NCBI RefSeq assembly: GCF_018619185.1
Contig: NZ_JAAXYC010000040.1
Coordinates: forward strand, 1-40,355
Length of the DNA: 40,355 nt
Source: Streptomyces sp. McG3
Lineage (GTDB): Bacteria > Actinomycetota > Actinomycetes > Streptomycetales > Streptomycetaceae
Direction of reading: 5' to 3'
The position numbers were made by a program, and so were the translations under genes. Shown here in pieces: positions 1 to 7,766 of this stretch (position 1 is its first letter; every line of letters begins with the position of its first letter). The notes under the pieces are model-generated. The model searched no databases and was not told the origin of the DNA. It worked only from the letters and a program-made list of their open reading frames with translations.

Positions 1-1
1 C

Positions 2-154
2 ACCCCATCACCCGACCCCGGCGAGACCGGTCCGGGCTGCCCCGGCGACACCCCGTCCCCCTCCCCGGCGGCTCCTTCTCCGGGCGAGGAGACCCCGGGC
101 GGCCAGGACGGACCCGGCGATCCCTGTGCGCCGGGCGAAGGAGCCGGTGGCTGA
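2..154 (+). CDS. C-terminal tail of a Pro/Gly-rich protein (5' end outside window)
   Basis: The frame is open from the window edge to a TGA at 152-154 and encodes about 50 residues rich in Pro, Gly, Ser and Glu, ending CAPGEGAGG. Such acidic, proline-rich tails are common at the C-terminus of Streptomyces secreted, membrane or regulatory proteins, but there is no domain here to name. The next gene on this strand starts 160 bp downstream. In such GC-rich DNA an open frame of this length can also occur by chance, so the call is tentative. Confidence 0.4.
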   Translation, partial: TPSPDPGETGPGCPGDTPSPSPAAPSPGEETPGGQDGPGDPCAPGEGAGG

Positions 155-314
155 GCCCGGTAGGGTCTGCGCGTTTCGCACCCGGCTCGGCACCGTCGCT
201 GCCCGGGCCCGGATATGCGCGTCAGCGGGAAATACTCAGGTGGAATTCCGTTTACGCCGGGTACCCGGGAAGGTGAAGGCCCGCAGGGGTCCTTCACTAT
301 TCTGGGAGGAACCA

Positions 315-1043
315 GTGACGAAGAAGGTATTTCTGGCCGTGGTTTCGGTGTCTCTGGGGGCGGCCGCGCTCGTCGGATGCGGCGGGGAGAAGAGCGGCGA
401 CGAGGCGTTCGGGGGAAAGAGCGCGGACACGATCGCGGCGGACGCGGTCAAGGCGACGCGTGACGCGAAATCCTTACGGGTCACGGGAAACGCCCGGCAA
501 AAGGGTGGGAACGAGATAGGTCTCGACTTCCATGTCGACGATCAGGACCGGTGCAAGGGCACGATGACCGGCCGGGGAGCCAAGGCCGACGTCCTCCAGG
601 TCGGGCAGCAGGTCTATGTGCGCGGTGACAAGAAGTTCTGGCAGAACTCACTGCAGGGCAGGCCCGGTACCGACGGGGCGATCGAGCAACTGCAGGGCAA
701 GTGGGTGAAGTCCGAACAGGGGCAGTCCGGCACCGAGGGAATGTGTGACAAGCAGGCGTTCCTGGCCTCGCTGGACAGCGACAAGTCCGAGCGGAAGGGA
801 TTGAAGAAGGGCGACACCACGGAGATCGACGGGAAGTCGGTACTGGCCCTGGAGAAGAAGCAGTCGGATGGTGAGAAGATCACCATGTACGTCGCCACCG
901 AAGGTGAGCCCTATATCCTCAAAGCGGTCACCGAGGGCGGAGACGCACCGGGTGAGGTCGTGCTGAGCGATTACGACAAGAAGGTCGAGGCGCAGGCGCC
1001 GGCCGACGCTGACGTGGTAGACCCGAAGAAGATATCGTCCTGA
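315..1043 (+). CDS. Secreted lipoprotein, LppX/LprG-like
   Basis: The protein has 242 residues. The GTG start at 315 was chosen because GGGAGG lies at 304-309, five bases upstream, and because it begins a classical lipoprotein signal: MTKK, a hydrophobic stretch, then lipobox LVGC with Cys22 as the lipidation site. The open frame upstream to 126 is rejected because it would bury the signal peptide. The mature part is hydrophilic and Lys/Asp-rich, with a region (DAVKATRDAKSLRVTGNA) typical of actinobacterial LppX/LprAFG-type lipoproteins, whose fold can hold lipid. It should sit on the outer face of the membrane. Its ligand cannot be read from sequence. The next gene is convergent and a hairpin lies between them. 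Confidence 0.8.
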   Translation: MTKKVFLAVVSVSLGAAALVGCGGEKSGDEAFGGKSADTIAADAVKATRDAKSLRVTGNARQKGGNEIGLDFHVDDQDRCKGTMTGRGAKADVLQVGQQVYVRGDKKFWQNSLQGRPGTDGAIEQLQGKWVKSEQGQSGTEGMCDKQAFLASLDSDKSERKGLKKGDTTEIDGKSVLALEKKQSDGEKITMYVATEGEPYILKAVTEGGDAPGEVVLSDYDKKVEAQAPADADVVDPKKISS

Positions 1044-1126
1044 CCGGAAAAGCACATTGCGCGTGAGGCGTGATGCATGACGTCTTTCGCGCGGTGCGTT
1101 TCCGATCCCGGCACGCGGAGTTCCTT

Positions 1127-1144
1127 CCCCCTCCTCCGAGGGGG
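1127..1144. terminator. Bidirectional hairpin terminator candidate
   Basis: A perfect 7-bp stem, CCCCCTC paired with GAGGGGG around a CTCC loop, lies between two convergent genes (lipoprotein stop at 1043, ppk2 stop at 1180). There is no T-tract, as is usual for Streptomyces terminators. Position and symmetry support use from both sides. Confidence 0.55.
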
Positions 1145-1179
1145 AGGGGGCCGGTGCCGTGGGACGGAACGCTCCGGGG

Positions 1180-2148
1180 TCACGCCCGCCCGGGATGGTC
1201 GCCGGGCCCGTGGGCCCCGCCGGTCAGGGGGGTGGGCGAGAGATCCGTCCGTTCCTCACCCGGCTCCAGCAAGGTGTCCGCGGGACCCACGATGAGCGGA
1301 TCCGGGGCTCCTACGCCCTTCTCATCCTTGCTGTCGTAGTCGAAACGCCACAGAAGGCTGCGCATCGCCTCCAGCCGGCCGCGCTTCTTGTCGTTGTTCT
1401 TCACCACGGTCCACGGCGCGTACGCGGTGTCCGTGGCCCGGAACATCTCGACCTTCGCGGCGGTGTACTCGTCCCAGAGATCCAAGGAGGCCACGTCGGT
1501 CGGCGACAGTTTCCACTGGCGTACCGGGTCGACCTGCCGGATCGCGAAGCGGGTCCGCTGCTCACCGCGGGAGACCGAGAACCAGAACTTCACCAGCAGG
1601 ACACCGTCGTCGACGAGCATCCGCTCGAACTGCGGGGCCTGCTTCAGGAAGTGCCGGTACTGCTCCGGTGTGCAGAAGTCCATCACCCGTTCCACCCCGG
1701 CCCGGTTGTACCAGGAGCGGTCGAAGAAGACGATCTCGCCGGCGGTCGGAAGATGCGCCACGTACCGCTGGAAGTACCACTGCCCGCTCTCCCGCTCGGT
1801 TGGCTTCTCCAGGGCGACCACGCGCGCCCCACGCGGGTTGAGCCGCTCGGTGAACCGCTGGATCGTCCCGCCCTTGCCCGCCGCGTCGCGGCCCTCGCAC
1901 AGGACCACCAGCCGCTGCCCGCTCTCGCGGACCCACCGCTGGAGCTTCAGGAGCTCGATCTGAAGGAATCGTTTCTCCCGTTCGTACTCCCTGCGGCGCA
2001 CCCGCCGGTCGTACGGATGGTTCTCCCGCCACGTCTCAAGAGGCCGGCCCTGTTCGTCGAGGAGCACGGGCTGCTCGGGGCGCCGGCCGTCGACGGTCAG
2101 TCCCTTCAGCAGCTCCGCGGGGTCGGTGTTCCGGTCGTCGTCGGTCAT
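1180..2148 (-). CDS. ppk2: Polyphosphate kinase 2 (PPK2, class I type)
   Basis: The 322-residue protein matches the PPK2 family, which transfers phosphate between polyphosphate and nucleoside diphosphates in the cytoplasm. Visible landmarks are the PPK2-type Walker A at about 85-94 (EGRDAAGKGG), the Walker B/catalytic segment at 141-149 (FFDRSWYNR), and the lid region with ERMLVDDGVLLVKFWFSVS and the YTAAKVEMFRATDT segment. A single kinase domain of about 240 residues follows a 60-residue N-terminal extension, as in class I enzymes that act on ADP or GDP. The ATG at 2148 has a GGGGGAC ribosome site upstream. The C-terminal 40 residues are a variable tail. The gene is monocistronic, with a long inverted repeat in its leader. 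Substrate preference (ADP or GDP) cannot be read here. Confidence 0.92.
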   Translation of the reverse strand: MTDDDRNTDPAELLKGLTVDGRRPEQPVLLDEQGRPLETWRENHPYDRRVRRREYEREKRFLQIELLKLQRWVRESGQRLVVLCEGRDAAGKGGTIQRFTERLNPRGARVVALEKPTERESGQWYFQRYVAHLPTAGEIVFFDRSWYNRAGVERVMDFCTPEQYRHFLKQAPQFERMLVDDGVLLVKFWFSVSRGEQRTRFAIRQVDPVRQWKLSPTDVASLDLWDEYTAAKVEMFRATDTAYAPWTVVKNNDKKRGRLEAMRSLLWRFDYDSKDEKGVGAPDPLIVGPADTLLEPGEERTDLSPTPLTGGAHGPGDHPGRA

Positions 2149-2185
2149 GGTCGTGTCCCCCGTTCGCTTCGCATGGTCCGGTGCG

Positions 2186-2226
2186 GCGGGAGAGGACCCA
2201 CCCGCCGCGGATGAGCCCTCTCCCGC
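2186..2226. repeat. 10-bp inverted repeat in the ppk2 leader
   Basis: GCGGGAGAGG at 2186-2195 and CCTCTCCCGC at 2217-2226 are perfect reverse complements separated by 21 nt, 38 nt upstream of the ppk2 start. In the ppk2 mRNA this would form a stable hairpin ahead of the ribosome site. It could instead be a terminator for the ligase gene, which ends at 2284 on the same strand, or a protein-binding site. Confidence 0.5.
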
Positions 2227-2283
2227 AGGTGAATGTTCCCCGACAATCGCCGGGCATGTCCGGGCGGGCGCGGGGAGCCGGGG

Positions 2284-3345
2284 TCAGCCGGCTGACAGCA
2301 CCTCGGACAGGTCGAAGGAGACGACCTCCTCCAACTGCGCGTACGTACAGCCGGCGGGGGACCGGTCGGGCCGCCACCGACGGAACTGGGTGGTGTGCCG
2401 GAACCGGTCGCCCTCCATGTGGTCGTAGGCCACCTCGCACACCCGCTCCGGGCGCAGTGGCACCCAGGCCTGGTCCTTCTTGCCCGACCAGCGGTTCTGC
2501 GTCCCGGGCAGCCGGGACTGCTCGTGCGCCGCCGCCTCCGCCCAGGCGCCCCACGGATGCTCGGCGAACTCGACGCGCAGCGGCGCGAGTTCCTCGGCCA
2601 GCTCGGCGCGCCGCTTCATCGGGAAGGCCGCGCAGACCCCGACGTGCTGGAGCACGCCGTCGGCGTCGTACAGGCCGAGCAGGAGCGAGCCGACGACCGG
2701 GCCGCTCTTGTGCTCGCGATACCCCGCCACCACGACGTCGGCGGTCCGCTCGTGCTTGATCTTGTACATCGCCCGGGCGTCCGGCCGGTAGGGGAGATCG
2801 AGCGGTTTCGCCACGACCCCGTCGAGCCCGGCGCCCTCGTACCGTTCGAACCACTCCCGGGCGACCTCGATGTCCGTGGTGGCCGGGGCGAGGAACACGG
2901 GCGCGGACGCTTCCGAGAGCGCGGCCCTCAGCACCTCCCGCCGTTCCGCCTGCCGAGCGGGGAGGAGGGAGGTGTCGTCGACGGCGAGGACGTCGAAGGC
3001 GATGAGGCTCGCCGGGGTCCGCTCGGCGAGCAGCCGCACCCGGGAGTCAGCCGGATGGATGCGCTCGCCGAGCCGTTCGAAGTCGAGCCGCCCCTCGTGG
3101 GCGATGACGATCTCCCCGTCGATCACACAGCGCGGCGGGAGGTTCTCCCGTACGACGTCGACCAGGTCGGGGAAGTAGCGGGTCAGGGACTTGCCCGTGC
3201 GGCTGCCGATCTCCACTTCGTCGCCGTCCCGGTACACGATCGCCCGGAAGCCGTCCCACTTCGCCTCGTAGCTCATGCCCGGCGGGATCTTGGAGACCGA
3301 CTTGGCGAGCATCGGCTTCACGGGCGGCATCACCGGCAGGTCCAT
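2284..3345 (-). CDS. ATP-dependent DNA ligase, LigD ligase-domain type
   Basis: A 353-residue stand-alone ligase. The nucleotidyl-lysine motif lies at 27-35 (YEAKWDGFR, Lys29 being adenylated), followed by SRTG, the IDGEIV motif, DGVVAK and the motif V segment YKIKHERTADVVV; the C-terminal third is the OB-fold ligase domain. These match the ligase module of bacterial LigD/LigC, which seals nicks and breaks with ATP. Start: the ATG at 3345 begins MDLPVMPPVKPMLA, the usual family N-terminus, so 46 upstream codons in the same frame are left out. A CAGAAT -10-like box six bases before the ATG and no clear ribosome site suggest a leaderless mRNA. The gene is divergent from the primase-polymerase gene, so the LigD activities are split over two proteins. 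No Ku gene is visible in the window. Confidence 0.9.
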   Translation of the reverse strand: MDLPVMPPVKPMLAKSVSKIPPGMSYEAKWDGFRAIVYRDGDEVEIGSRTGKSLTRYFPDLVDVVRENLPPRCVIDGEIVIAHEGRLDFERLGERIHPADSRVRLLAERTPASLIAFDVLAVDDTSLLPARQAERREVLRAALSEASAPVFLAPATTDIEVAREWFERYEGAGLDGVVAKPLDLPYRPDARAMYKIKHERTADVVVAGYREHKSGPVVGSLLLGLYDADGVLQHVGVCAAFPMKRRAELAEELAPLRVEFAEHPWGAWAEAAAHEQSRLPGTQNRWSGKKDQAWVPLRPERVCEVAYDHMEGDRFRHTTQFRRWRPDRSPAGCTYAQLEEVVSFDLSEVLSAG

Positions 3346-3421
3346 GCGCCGATTCTGGACCGCGGCCCCGCCCGTGTCTCCCGATGTGCGGCATATGTGC
3401 GACCCGCCTACGGTGGCCGTC
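3346..3421. promoter_or_regulatory. Divergent promoter region between ligase and primase-polymerase
   Basis: The 76-bp gap must hold both promoters. On the minus strand CAGAAT (3352-3357) stands six bases before the ligase ATG; on the plus strand TACGGT (3409-3414) stands seven bases before the polymerase ATG. Both fit leaderless transcription. The -35 boxes are weak. A shared control of both genes is inferred from the arrangement only. Confidence 0.45.
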
Positions 3422-4450
3422 ATGGGAGCAGCGGTGGAGCTGGACGCGGGCGGACGGGCCGTGAGGCTGTCCAACCCCGACAAGGTGTACTTCCCGGAGA
3501 AGGGCTACACCAAGAGGGACGTGGCCGAGTACTTCCTGGCGGTGGGGCCGGGGATCACCCGGGCCCTGAACCACCGGCCGACCACGCTCCAGCGCTTCGT
3601 CGACGGGGTGGAGGGCGACTTCTTCTACCAGAAGCGCGCCCCGAAGAACCTCCCCGAGTGGATCCCCACCGCCCGCATCGCCTTCCCCAGCGGTCGGCCC
3701 GCCGACGAGATCTGCCCCACGGAGCTCGCCGCCGTGATCTGGGCCGCCAACCTCGGCACCCTCACCTTCCACCCCTGGCCGGTCCGCGCCGGGGACACCG
3801 ACCGCCCGGACGAACTCCGCATCGACCTGGACCCGCAGCCCGGCACCGACTACGCCGACGCCGTCACCGCCGCCCACGAGCTGCGCTCCGTCCTGGAGGA
3901 CCACGGCGTACGGGGCTGGCCCAAGACCTCCGGCGGCCGGGGCATCCACGTCTTCGTGCCCATCGAGCCCGCCTGGACCTTCACCGAGGTACGGCGCGCC
4001 ACCATCGCCGTCGGGCGGGAGCTGGAGCGGCGGATGCCCGAGCGGGTGACGACCGCCTGGTGGAAGGAGGAGCGCGGCGAGCGGATCTTCGTCGACTTCA
4101 ACCAGACCGCCCGCGACCGCACCATCGCCTCCGCCTACTCCGTACGTCCCTTCCCGCACGCCCCGGTCTCCGCGCCGCTGCGCTGGGAGGAGATCGACGA
4201 CGCCGAACCACGTGACTTCGACATCGTCACGCTCCCGGTGCGCTACGCCGAACTCGGCGACGTGCACGCCGACATGGATCAGGAGGCGTTCCGGCTCGAC
4301 GCCCTGCTGGAGCTGGCCGACCGGGACGAGAAGGAGCGCGGGCTCGGCGACATGCCCTATCCGCCGGAGTATCCGAAGATGCCCGGTGAGCCCAAGCGCG
4401 TCCAGCCCAGCCGCGCCCGCCACGATGACGACGACGGCGAGATGGCGTGA
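3422..4450 (+). CDS. LigD-type primase-polymerase (PolDom)
   Basis: The 342-residue protein is a stand-alone version of the polymerase domain of bacterial LigD, an archaeo-eukaryotic primase-like enzyme that fills or extends ends during non-homologous end joining. The catalytic acidic pair is seen at 135-137 (RIDLDP), followed by SGGRGIHVFVPI with the conserved histidine, and VDFNQTARDRTIASAYSVRP near residue 220. The N-terminus VRLSNPDKVYFPEKGYTK is also typical. Start ATG at 3422 follows a TACGGT box by seven bases, consistent with a leaderless or nearly leaderless message; frame upstream to 3275 is ignored because it would overlap the divergent ligase. Its stop overlaps the next gene's start by 4 bp, so the membrane protein downstream is co-translated. 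Partners expected from family knowledge are the adjacent ligase and Ku. Confidence 0.9.
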   Translation: MGAAVELDAGGRAVRLSNPDKVYFPEKGYTKRDVAEYFLAVGPGITRALNHRPTTLQRFVDGVEGDFFYQKRAPKNLPEWIPTARIAFPSGRPADEICPTELAAVIWAANLGTLTFHPWPVRAGDTDRPDELRIDLDPQPGTDYADAVTAAHELRSVLEDHGVRGWPKTSGGRGIHVFVPIEPAWTFTEVRRATIAVGRELERRMPERVTTAWWKEERGERIFVDFNQTARDRTIASAYSVRPFPHAPVSAPLRWEEIDDAEPRDFDIVTLPVRYAELGDVHADMDQEAFRLDALLELADRDEKERGLGDMPYPPEYPKMPGEPKRVQPSRARHDDDDGEMA

Positions 4451-5514
4451 GCGAGGGCGGTGGCCGGCACGGCGCGCACGGGCGGACTCCGACGCTCCGC
4501 GAGCGCTGGGAGGCGTACAGGAACAGCCCGTTCCTCCCCGCGACCGTCCTCGTCCTGATCGTCGCCGCGGCGGCCGGTCTCTTCGCCGGCTCCTACACGT
4601 ACGCGATGGCCGACCCCACCCCGCACCGCATCCCCGCCGCCCTGGTCACCCGGCCGTCGGTGGAGCGGGGCGAGGCGTTCGTCGCGGGCATGGAGAAGGC
4701 CCTGGACGCCTCCCTCGAACTGCGCGACTACCCCGACGTCGCCGACGCCCGCCGCGCCATGGACGAGCAGAAGGTCTTCGCCATCGTGCGCGCGTCCGAC
4801 GGGGGAGTGGCCCTCGACGTGGCCGGAGCCTCCGGCGCGTCCGTGGCCGAGCTGCTCGGCAAGGCGGGCCTGGAGGTGGGCGACGCCACCGGGGTCGAGG
4901 TCACGGTCCGGGACATCAAGCCGCTCCAGCGGGGCGACCCGCGCGGGCTCGCCCTCTTCTACATCTCGCTGGCCGCCGTGATCATGGGTTTCCTCGGCGC
5001 GATCCAGCTCAGCGTGCACGCCCACGGCCTGAACCCGGCCGAACGCATCGCCTTCACCGTCGCCTACGCCCTGCTTGGCGGCTTCGCCATCGCCGCGGCC
5101 GTGGACTGGTGGCTCGGGGCGGTGGACCTGCCGTTCGTCCAGTCCTGGCTGATCCTGGCGTTCACGATGTTCACCTCCGGCATGGTCTTCACCATGTTCA
5201 ACACGTTGATGGGCCGCTGGGCGATGATCCCCACCTGGGGCGTCATGGTGCTGCTCGGCAACCCGTCCTCCGGCGGCGCGGTGTCCTGGCCGCTGCTGCC
5301 CTCGGCGCTCGGGCACATCGGCCGCTGGCTGCCGCCGGGAGCCTCCGTCAACGCCCAGCACACCGCCGTCTACTACCAGGGCCACCAGTTCGTCTTCCCG
5401 TACCTGGTCCTCGCCGGCTGGGCGCTGGTCTCCTGCACGGTGTTCTGGGTGTGGCGCCACCGACACCCCGGTGGCCGCGTCCGCACGCCGGAGCATGCGG
5501 ACGCGGCCACCTGA
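4447..5514 (+). CDS. Membrane protein, DUF3533 / YhgE-Pip-like
   Basis: The 355-residue protein starts at a GTG in a GTGA overlap with the polymerase stop. It has one N-terminal membrane helix (about 32-52), an extracytoplasmic domain of about 110 residues, then about five more helices (for instance FYISLAAVIMGFLGAIQL, TVAYALLGGFAIAAAV, SWLILAFTMFTSGMVFTMF, and a last helix near 315-335). This one-plus-five layout with a large loop resembles ABC-2-type/YhgE-Pip membrane proteins such as the DUF3533 family. No ATPase gene accompanies it. Its role and its link to DNA repair are unknown; coupling may only reflect compact gene packing. The 3' end of the gene also encodes a 16-bp inverted repeat. 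Confidence 0.7.
   Translation: MSEGGGRHGAHGRTPTLRERWEAYRNSPFLPATVLVLIVAAAAGLFAGSYTYAMADPTPHRIPAALVTRPSVERGEAFVAGMEKALDASLELRDYPDVADARRAMDEQKVFAIVRASDGGVALDVAGASGASVAELLGKAGLEVGDATGVEVTVRDIKPLQRGDPRGLALFYISLAAVIMGFLGAIQLSVHAHGLNPAERIAFTVAYALLGGFAIAAAVDWWLGAVDLPFVQSWLILAFTMFTSGMVFTMFNTLMGRWAMIPTWGVMVLLGNPSSGGAVSWPLLPSALGHIGRWLPPGASVNAQHTAVYYQGHQFVFPYLVLAGWALVSCTVFWVWRHRHPGGRVRTPEHADAAT
5470..5511. terminator. 16-bp perfect hairpin embedded in the end of the coding region
   Basis: GGTGGCCGCGTCCGCA at 5470-5485 pairs perfectly with 5496-5511 across a 10-nt loop; the stop codon begins at 5512. The convergent neighbour ends only 14 bp further on, leaving no non-coding room, so this hairpin is the likely bidirectional terminator. 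It encodes the last 14 residues of the membrane protein. Confidence 0.65.
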
Positions 5515-5528
5515 GCGAGCCGTGCGGT

Positions 5529-7766
5529 CTACAGCTCCTTGATCCGGATGTCGCGGTACGAGATGACGTCGGTGACGCCGTGCACCTGGAGCCCGATGTA
5601 ACCGGAGGCGAACCGCCGGCCGTCGGTGCCCGGGTCGTCGCCCCGCGGCGGCTCGAAGAGCTGGCCACCGGTGTTGTCGAACTCGTTGATCAGGACACCG
5701 TTGCGGTAGATCTCGTAGTGCTGGTCCACCACCTTGATCTCGTAGTCGTTCCAGGTGCCCTTCGGCGTGACCCCGGCGCCGCCGAGACCCACCCGGTCGA
5801 AGCCGTAAACCGAACCGGTCTTGTACATGTCGCCGTCCGGCCGGTCGTTGATCTGGATCTCATGGCCGTACTTGATGGCGACCCACTCCGGACGCGACTC
5901 CTCCGGGTGGTCGTGGACCTTCGGGAAGCGGACGAAGACCCCGCCGTTGGCGTTGCCGCTGCCGGGGGCGTCGTCCCGCCACTGGAGCTTGAGCGAGTAG
6001 TCGCCGTAGGCCCGGTTCGGCAGCCACAGCATGCCCATCCCGTCCACCGTGGTGGAGCTGGTGATGGAGCCCTCCTCCTCGTTCAGCTCGAACTTGCCGC
6101 CGCCCACGTGGCTCCACTTGGCGAGCGAGGCCGCCGTGCCGTCGAAGAGCTTGGTGTAGCCCTCGGACTGGCCCGGCTTCCCGATGCCCGACTGCTTGGC
6201 GGCCTGGTTGATCGCCCTGCGCTCGCGCTGGTCGATGACGCCGTCGGCCTTCAGCTTGTCGAGCACCGACGTCACGTGCTTGAGGAACAGCGCGTGGGAG
6301 GACCAGTCCTTCTCGTCCTCGATCAGCTCGTTGACCGTGCAGCGGTTACGGGTGATCCGGTTCGGGACGCCCGTGTCGACCGTGCCGACGAAGACGGTGT
6401 GCCGCTCGTCGAACTCCGCGCAGTTCGGCGCGGGAACCCCGCCGCCCTGGGCGATGGTGAACGACACCTTCTTCGCCTCGGAGGTGTTGCCCGCCTTGTC
6501 CGTCGCCCGGTGGGCGATGGAGTGGTGGCCGACCCGGTCGACGATCACCGGGGTGGTGTACGCCAGGTAGGGGCCGCCGTCGAGGGAGTACTCGACCTTG
6601 TCCACGCCCGAGTCGTCGTCGGTCGCCGAGACGGTCGCCTTGGCGCTGGTGATGAACGCGCCGTCGCTGTTCTTGTCGCCCTCGACCTTCACCGAGGTCT
6701 CCGGAGCCGTCTGGTCCTGCGACGGCGGCTCGACCACGGTGAAGTCGACGGACTTCTCGGCCGCCACGTTGCCCGACCGGTCGGTGGCGCGGTAACGGAC
6801 CTTGTGCTCGCCCAGCTCGTGGACCATCACCGGTGCGGTGTACGGCTGCCACGCGCCGTCCGCGCCGAGCGCGTACTCGATGGTGTTGACGCCGGACCCG
6901 GTGTCGGAAGCGGTCACGGTGACCGTGGCCATTCCCAGGTACGCGCCCGCGTCGTCCTTCTCGCCCGAGACGGTCGCCGAGGTCTCCGGCGGCGTCTCGT
7001 CGTCGGTCGGCGGCGCGGCGACCGCGAAGTCGACGGATTTCTCCGCCGCCACGTTGCCCGCCTTGTCGGTGGCCCGGTAGCGGACCGTGTGGTCGCCGAC
7101 CTCGTTCACCACGACGGGCGCGGTGTAGGGCTGCCACGCGCCGTCCGCCCCGAGGGCGAACTCGACGGTGTCGACGCCGGAGCCCGCGTCCGTGGCCTCG
7201 ATGCCGACCGTGGCCTGGCCGATGTACGCGCCGTCACCGTTCTGGTCGCCGTCGACCTTCGCCGAGGTCGCGGGGGCCTCGGTGTCCTCGCCACTGCCTT
7301 CGGTGACGGTCAGGATGCCTTGCATCATGCCGTGGCCGGGGATCGTGCAGTGGTAGAAGTACCGGCCGGGCGACAGCGTGACCTCCACGCTGTGCTTGCC
7401 GCCCTCGGCGTCGCCCGGGTTGGCCAGGATGTTCAGCTGGACGTCGTTGTTGAACTCCGGGTCCGACACGCTGAACGTCAGCGTGTGCGGCATGCTCGTC
7501 GTGTTCCCGGTGGCCGTGCTGTTCTCGAAGACGATGGTCGCCTTGCCGGCCACCGCCGTCTTCGGCGCGGACAGATAGCGGTCGATCGGGTCGCCCGCGG
7601 TCCAGTTCAGCACCTGGTCGGCGGCGGCCGCCGGGGGAGCGTCGTCCCCCTTGCCGTACGCGGCCGTCGAGGTCAGTCCGAGGACCATCAGGAGGGAGGC
7701 CAGCAGGGCCACCCAGAAGCTCGGCGGGCGATGCCGTCCGCGTGTCAGGAGCGAGTGGTGTCTCAC
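5529..7766 (-). CDS. Secreted cupredoxin - Ig-like repeats - DUF1080 (3-keto-disaccharide hydrolase-like) protein
   Basis: A 745-residue exported multidomain protein. A signal peptide (about 1-37, ending STAAYG) is followed by a cupredoxin domain (about 50-156) with type 1 copper ligands His94, Cys140, His145 and Met147 or Met148 (HCTIPGHGMM). Three OmpL47-type/Ig-like repeats lie at about 165-250, 257-345 and 352-440, then a linker with two cysteines and a helical segment, then a DUF1080 lectin-like domain from about 535 to the end (GYTKLFDG...ANGGVFVRFP...GYIGLQVHG). Members of DUF1080 have been linked to 3-keto-glycoside breakdown. The GTG start at 7766 overlaps the stop of the upstream gene (GTGA), so the two are coupled; frame upstream to 8096 is discarded. 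A copper site and a sugar-binding or hydrolysing domain in one chain suggest electron acceptance next to the substrate, which is inference. Confidence 0.85.
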   Translation of the reverse strand: MRHHSLLTRGRHRPPSFWVALLASLLMVLGLTSTAAYGKGDDAPPAAAADQVLNWTAGDPIDRYLSAPKTAVAGKATIVFENSTATGNTTSMPHTLTFSVSDPEFNNDVQLNILANPGDAEGGKHSVEVTLSPGRYFYHCTIPGHGMMQGILTVTEGSGEDTEAPATSAKVDGDQNGDGAYIGQATVGIEATDAGSGVDTVEFALGADGAWQPYTAPVVVNEVGDHTVRYRATDKAGNVAAEKSVDFAVAAPPTDDETPPETSATVSGEKDDAGAYLGMATVTVTASDTGSGVNTIEYALGADGAWQPYTAPVMVHELGEHKVRYRATDRSGNVAAEKSVDFTVVEPPSQDQTAPETSVKVEGDKNSDGAFITSAKATVSATDDDSGVDKVEYSLDGGPYLAYTTPVIVDRVGHHSIAHRATDKAGNTSEAKKVSFTIAQGGGVPAPNCAEFDERHTVFVGTVDTGVPNRITRNRCTVNELIEDEKDWSSHALFLKHVTSVLDKLKADGVIDQRERRAINQAAKQSGIGKPGQSEGYTKLFDGTAASLAKWSHVGGGKFELNEEEGSITSSTTVDGMGMLWLPNRAYGDYSLKLQWRDDAPGSGNANGGVFVRFPKVHDHPEESRPEWVAIKYGHEIQINDRPDGDMYKTGSVYGFDRVGLGGAGVTPKGTWNDYEIKVVDQHYEIYRNGVLINEFDNTGGQLFEPPRGDDPGTDGRRFASGYIGLQVHGVTDVISYRDIRIKEL
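6447..7274 (-). repeat. Three tandem Ig-like domain repeats inside the cupredoxin protein
   Basis: Three successive units of about 93 residues share the core DxGSGV(D/N)T(V/I)E(F/Y)ALGADG, RYRATD(K/R)(A/S)GNVAAEKSVDF. Units one and two are nearly identical over GADGAWQPYTAPV at both protein and DNA level; unit three is more diverged (SLDGGPYLAYTTPV). This points to a recent duplication of the first two units. Confidence 0.75.

Noticed and set aside
126..314. In-frame upstream extension of the lipoprotein
   Set aside because: It would place 63 residues before a clear signal peptide and lipobox; the GTG at 315 has a ribosome site.
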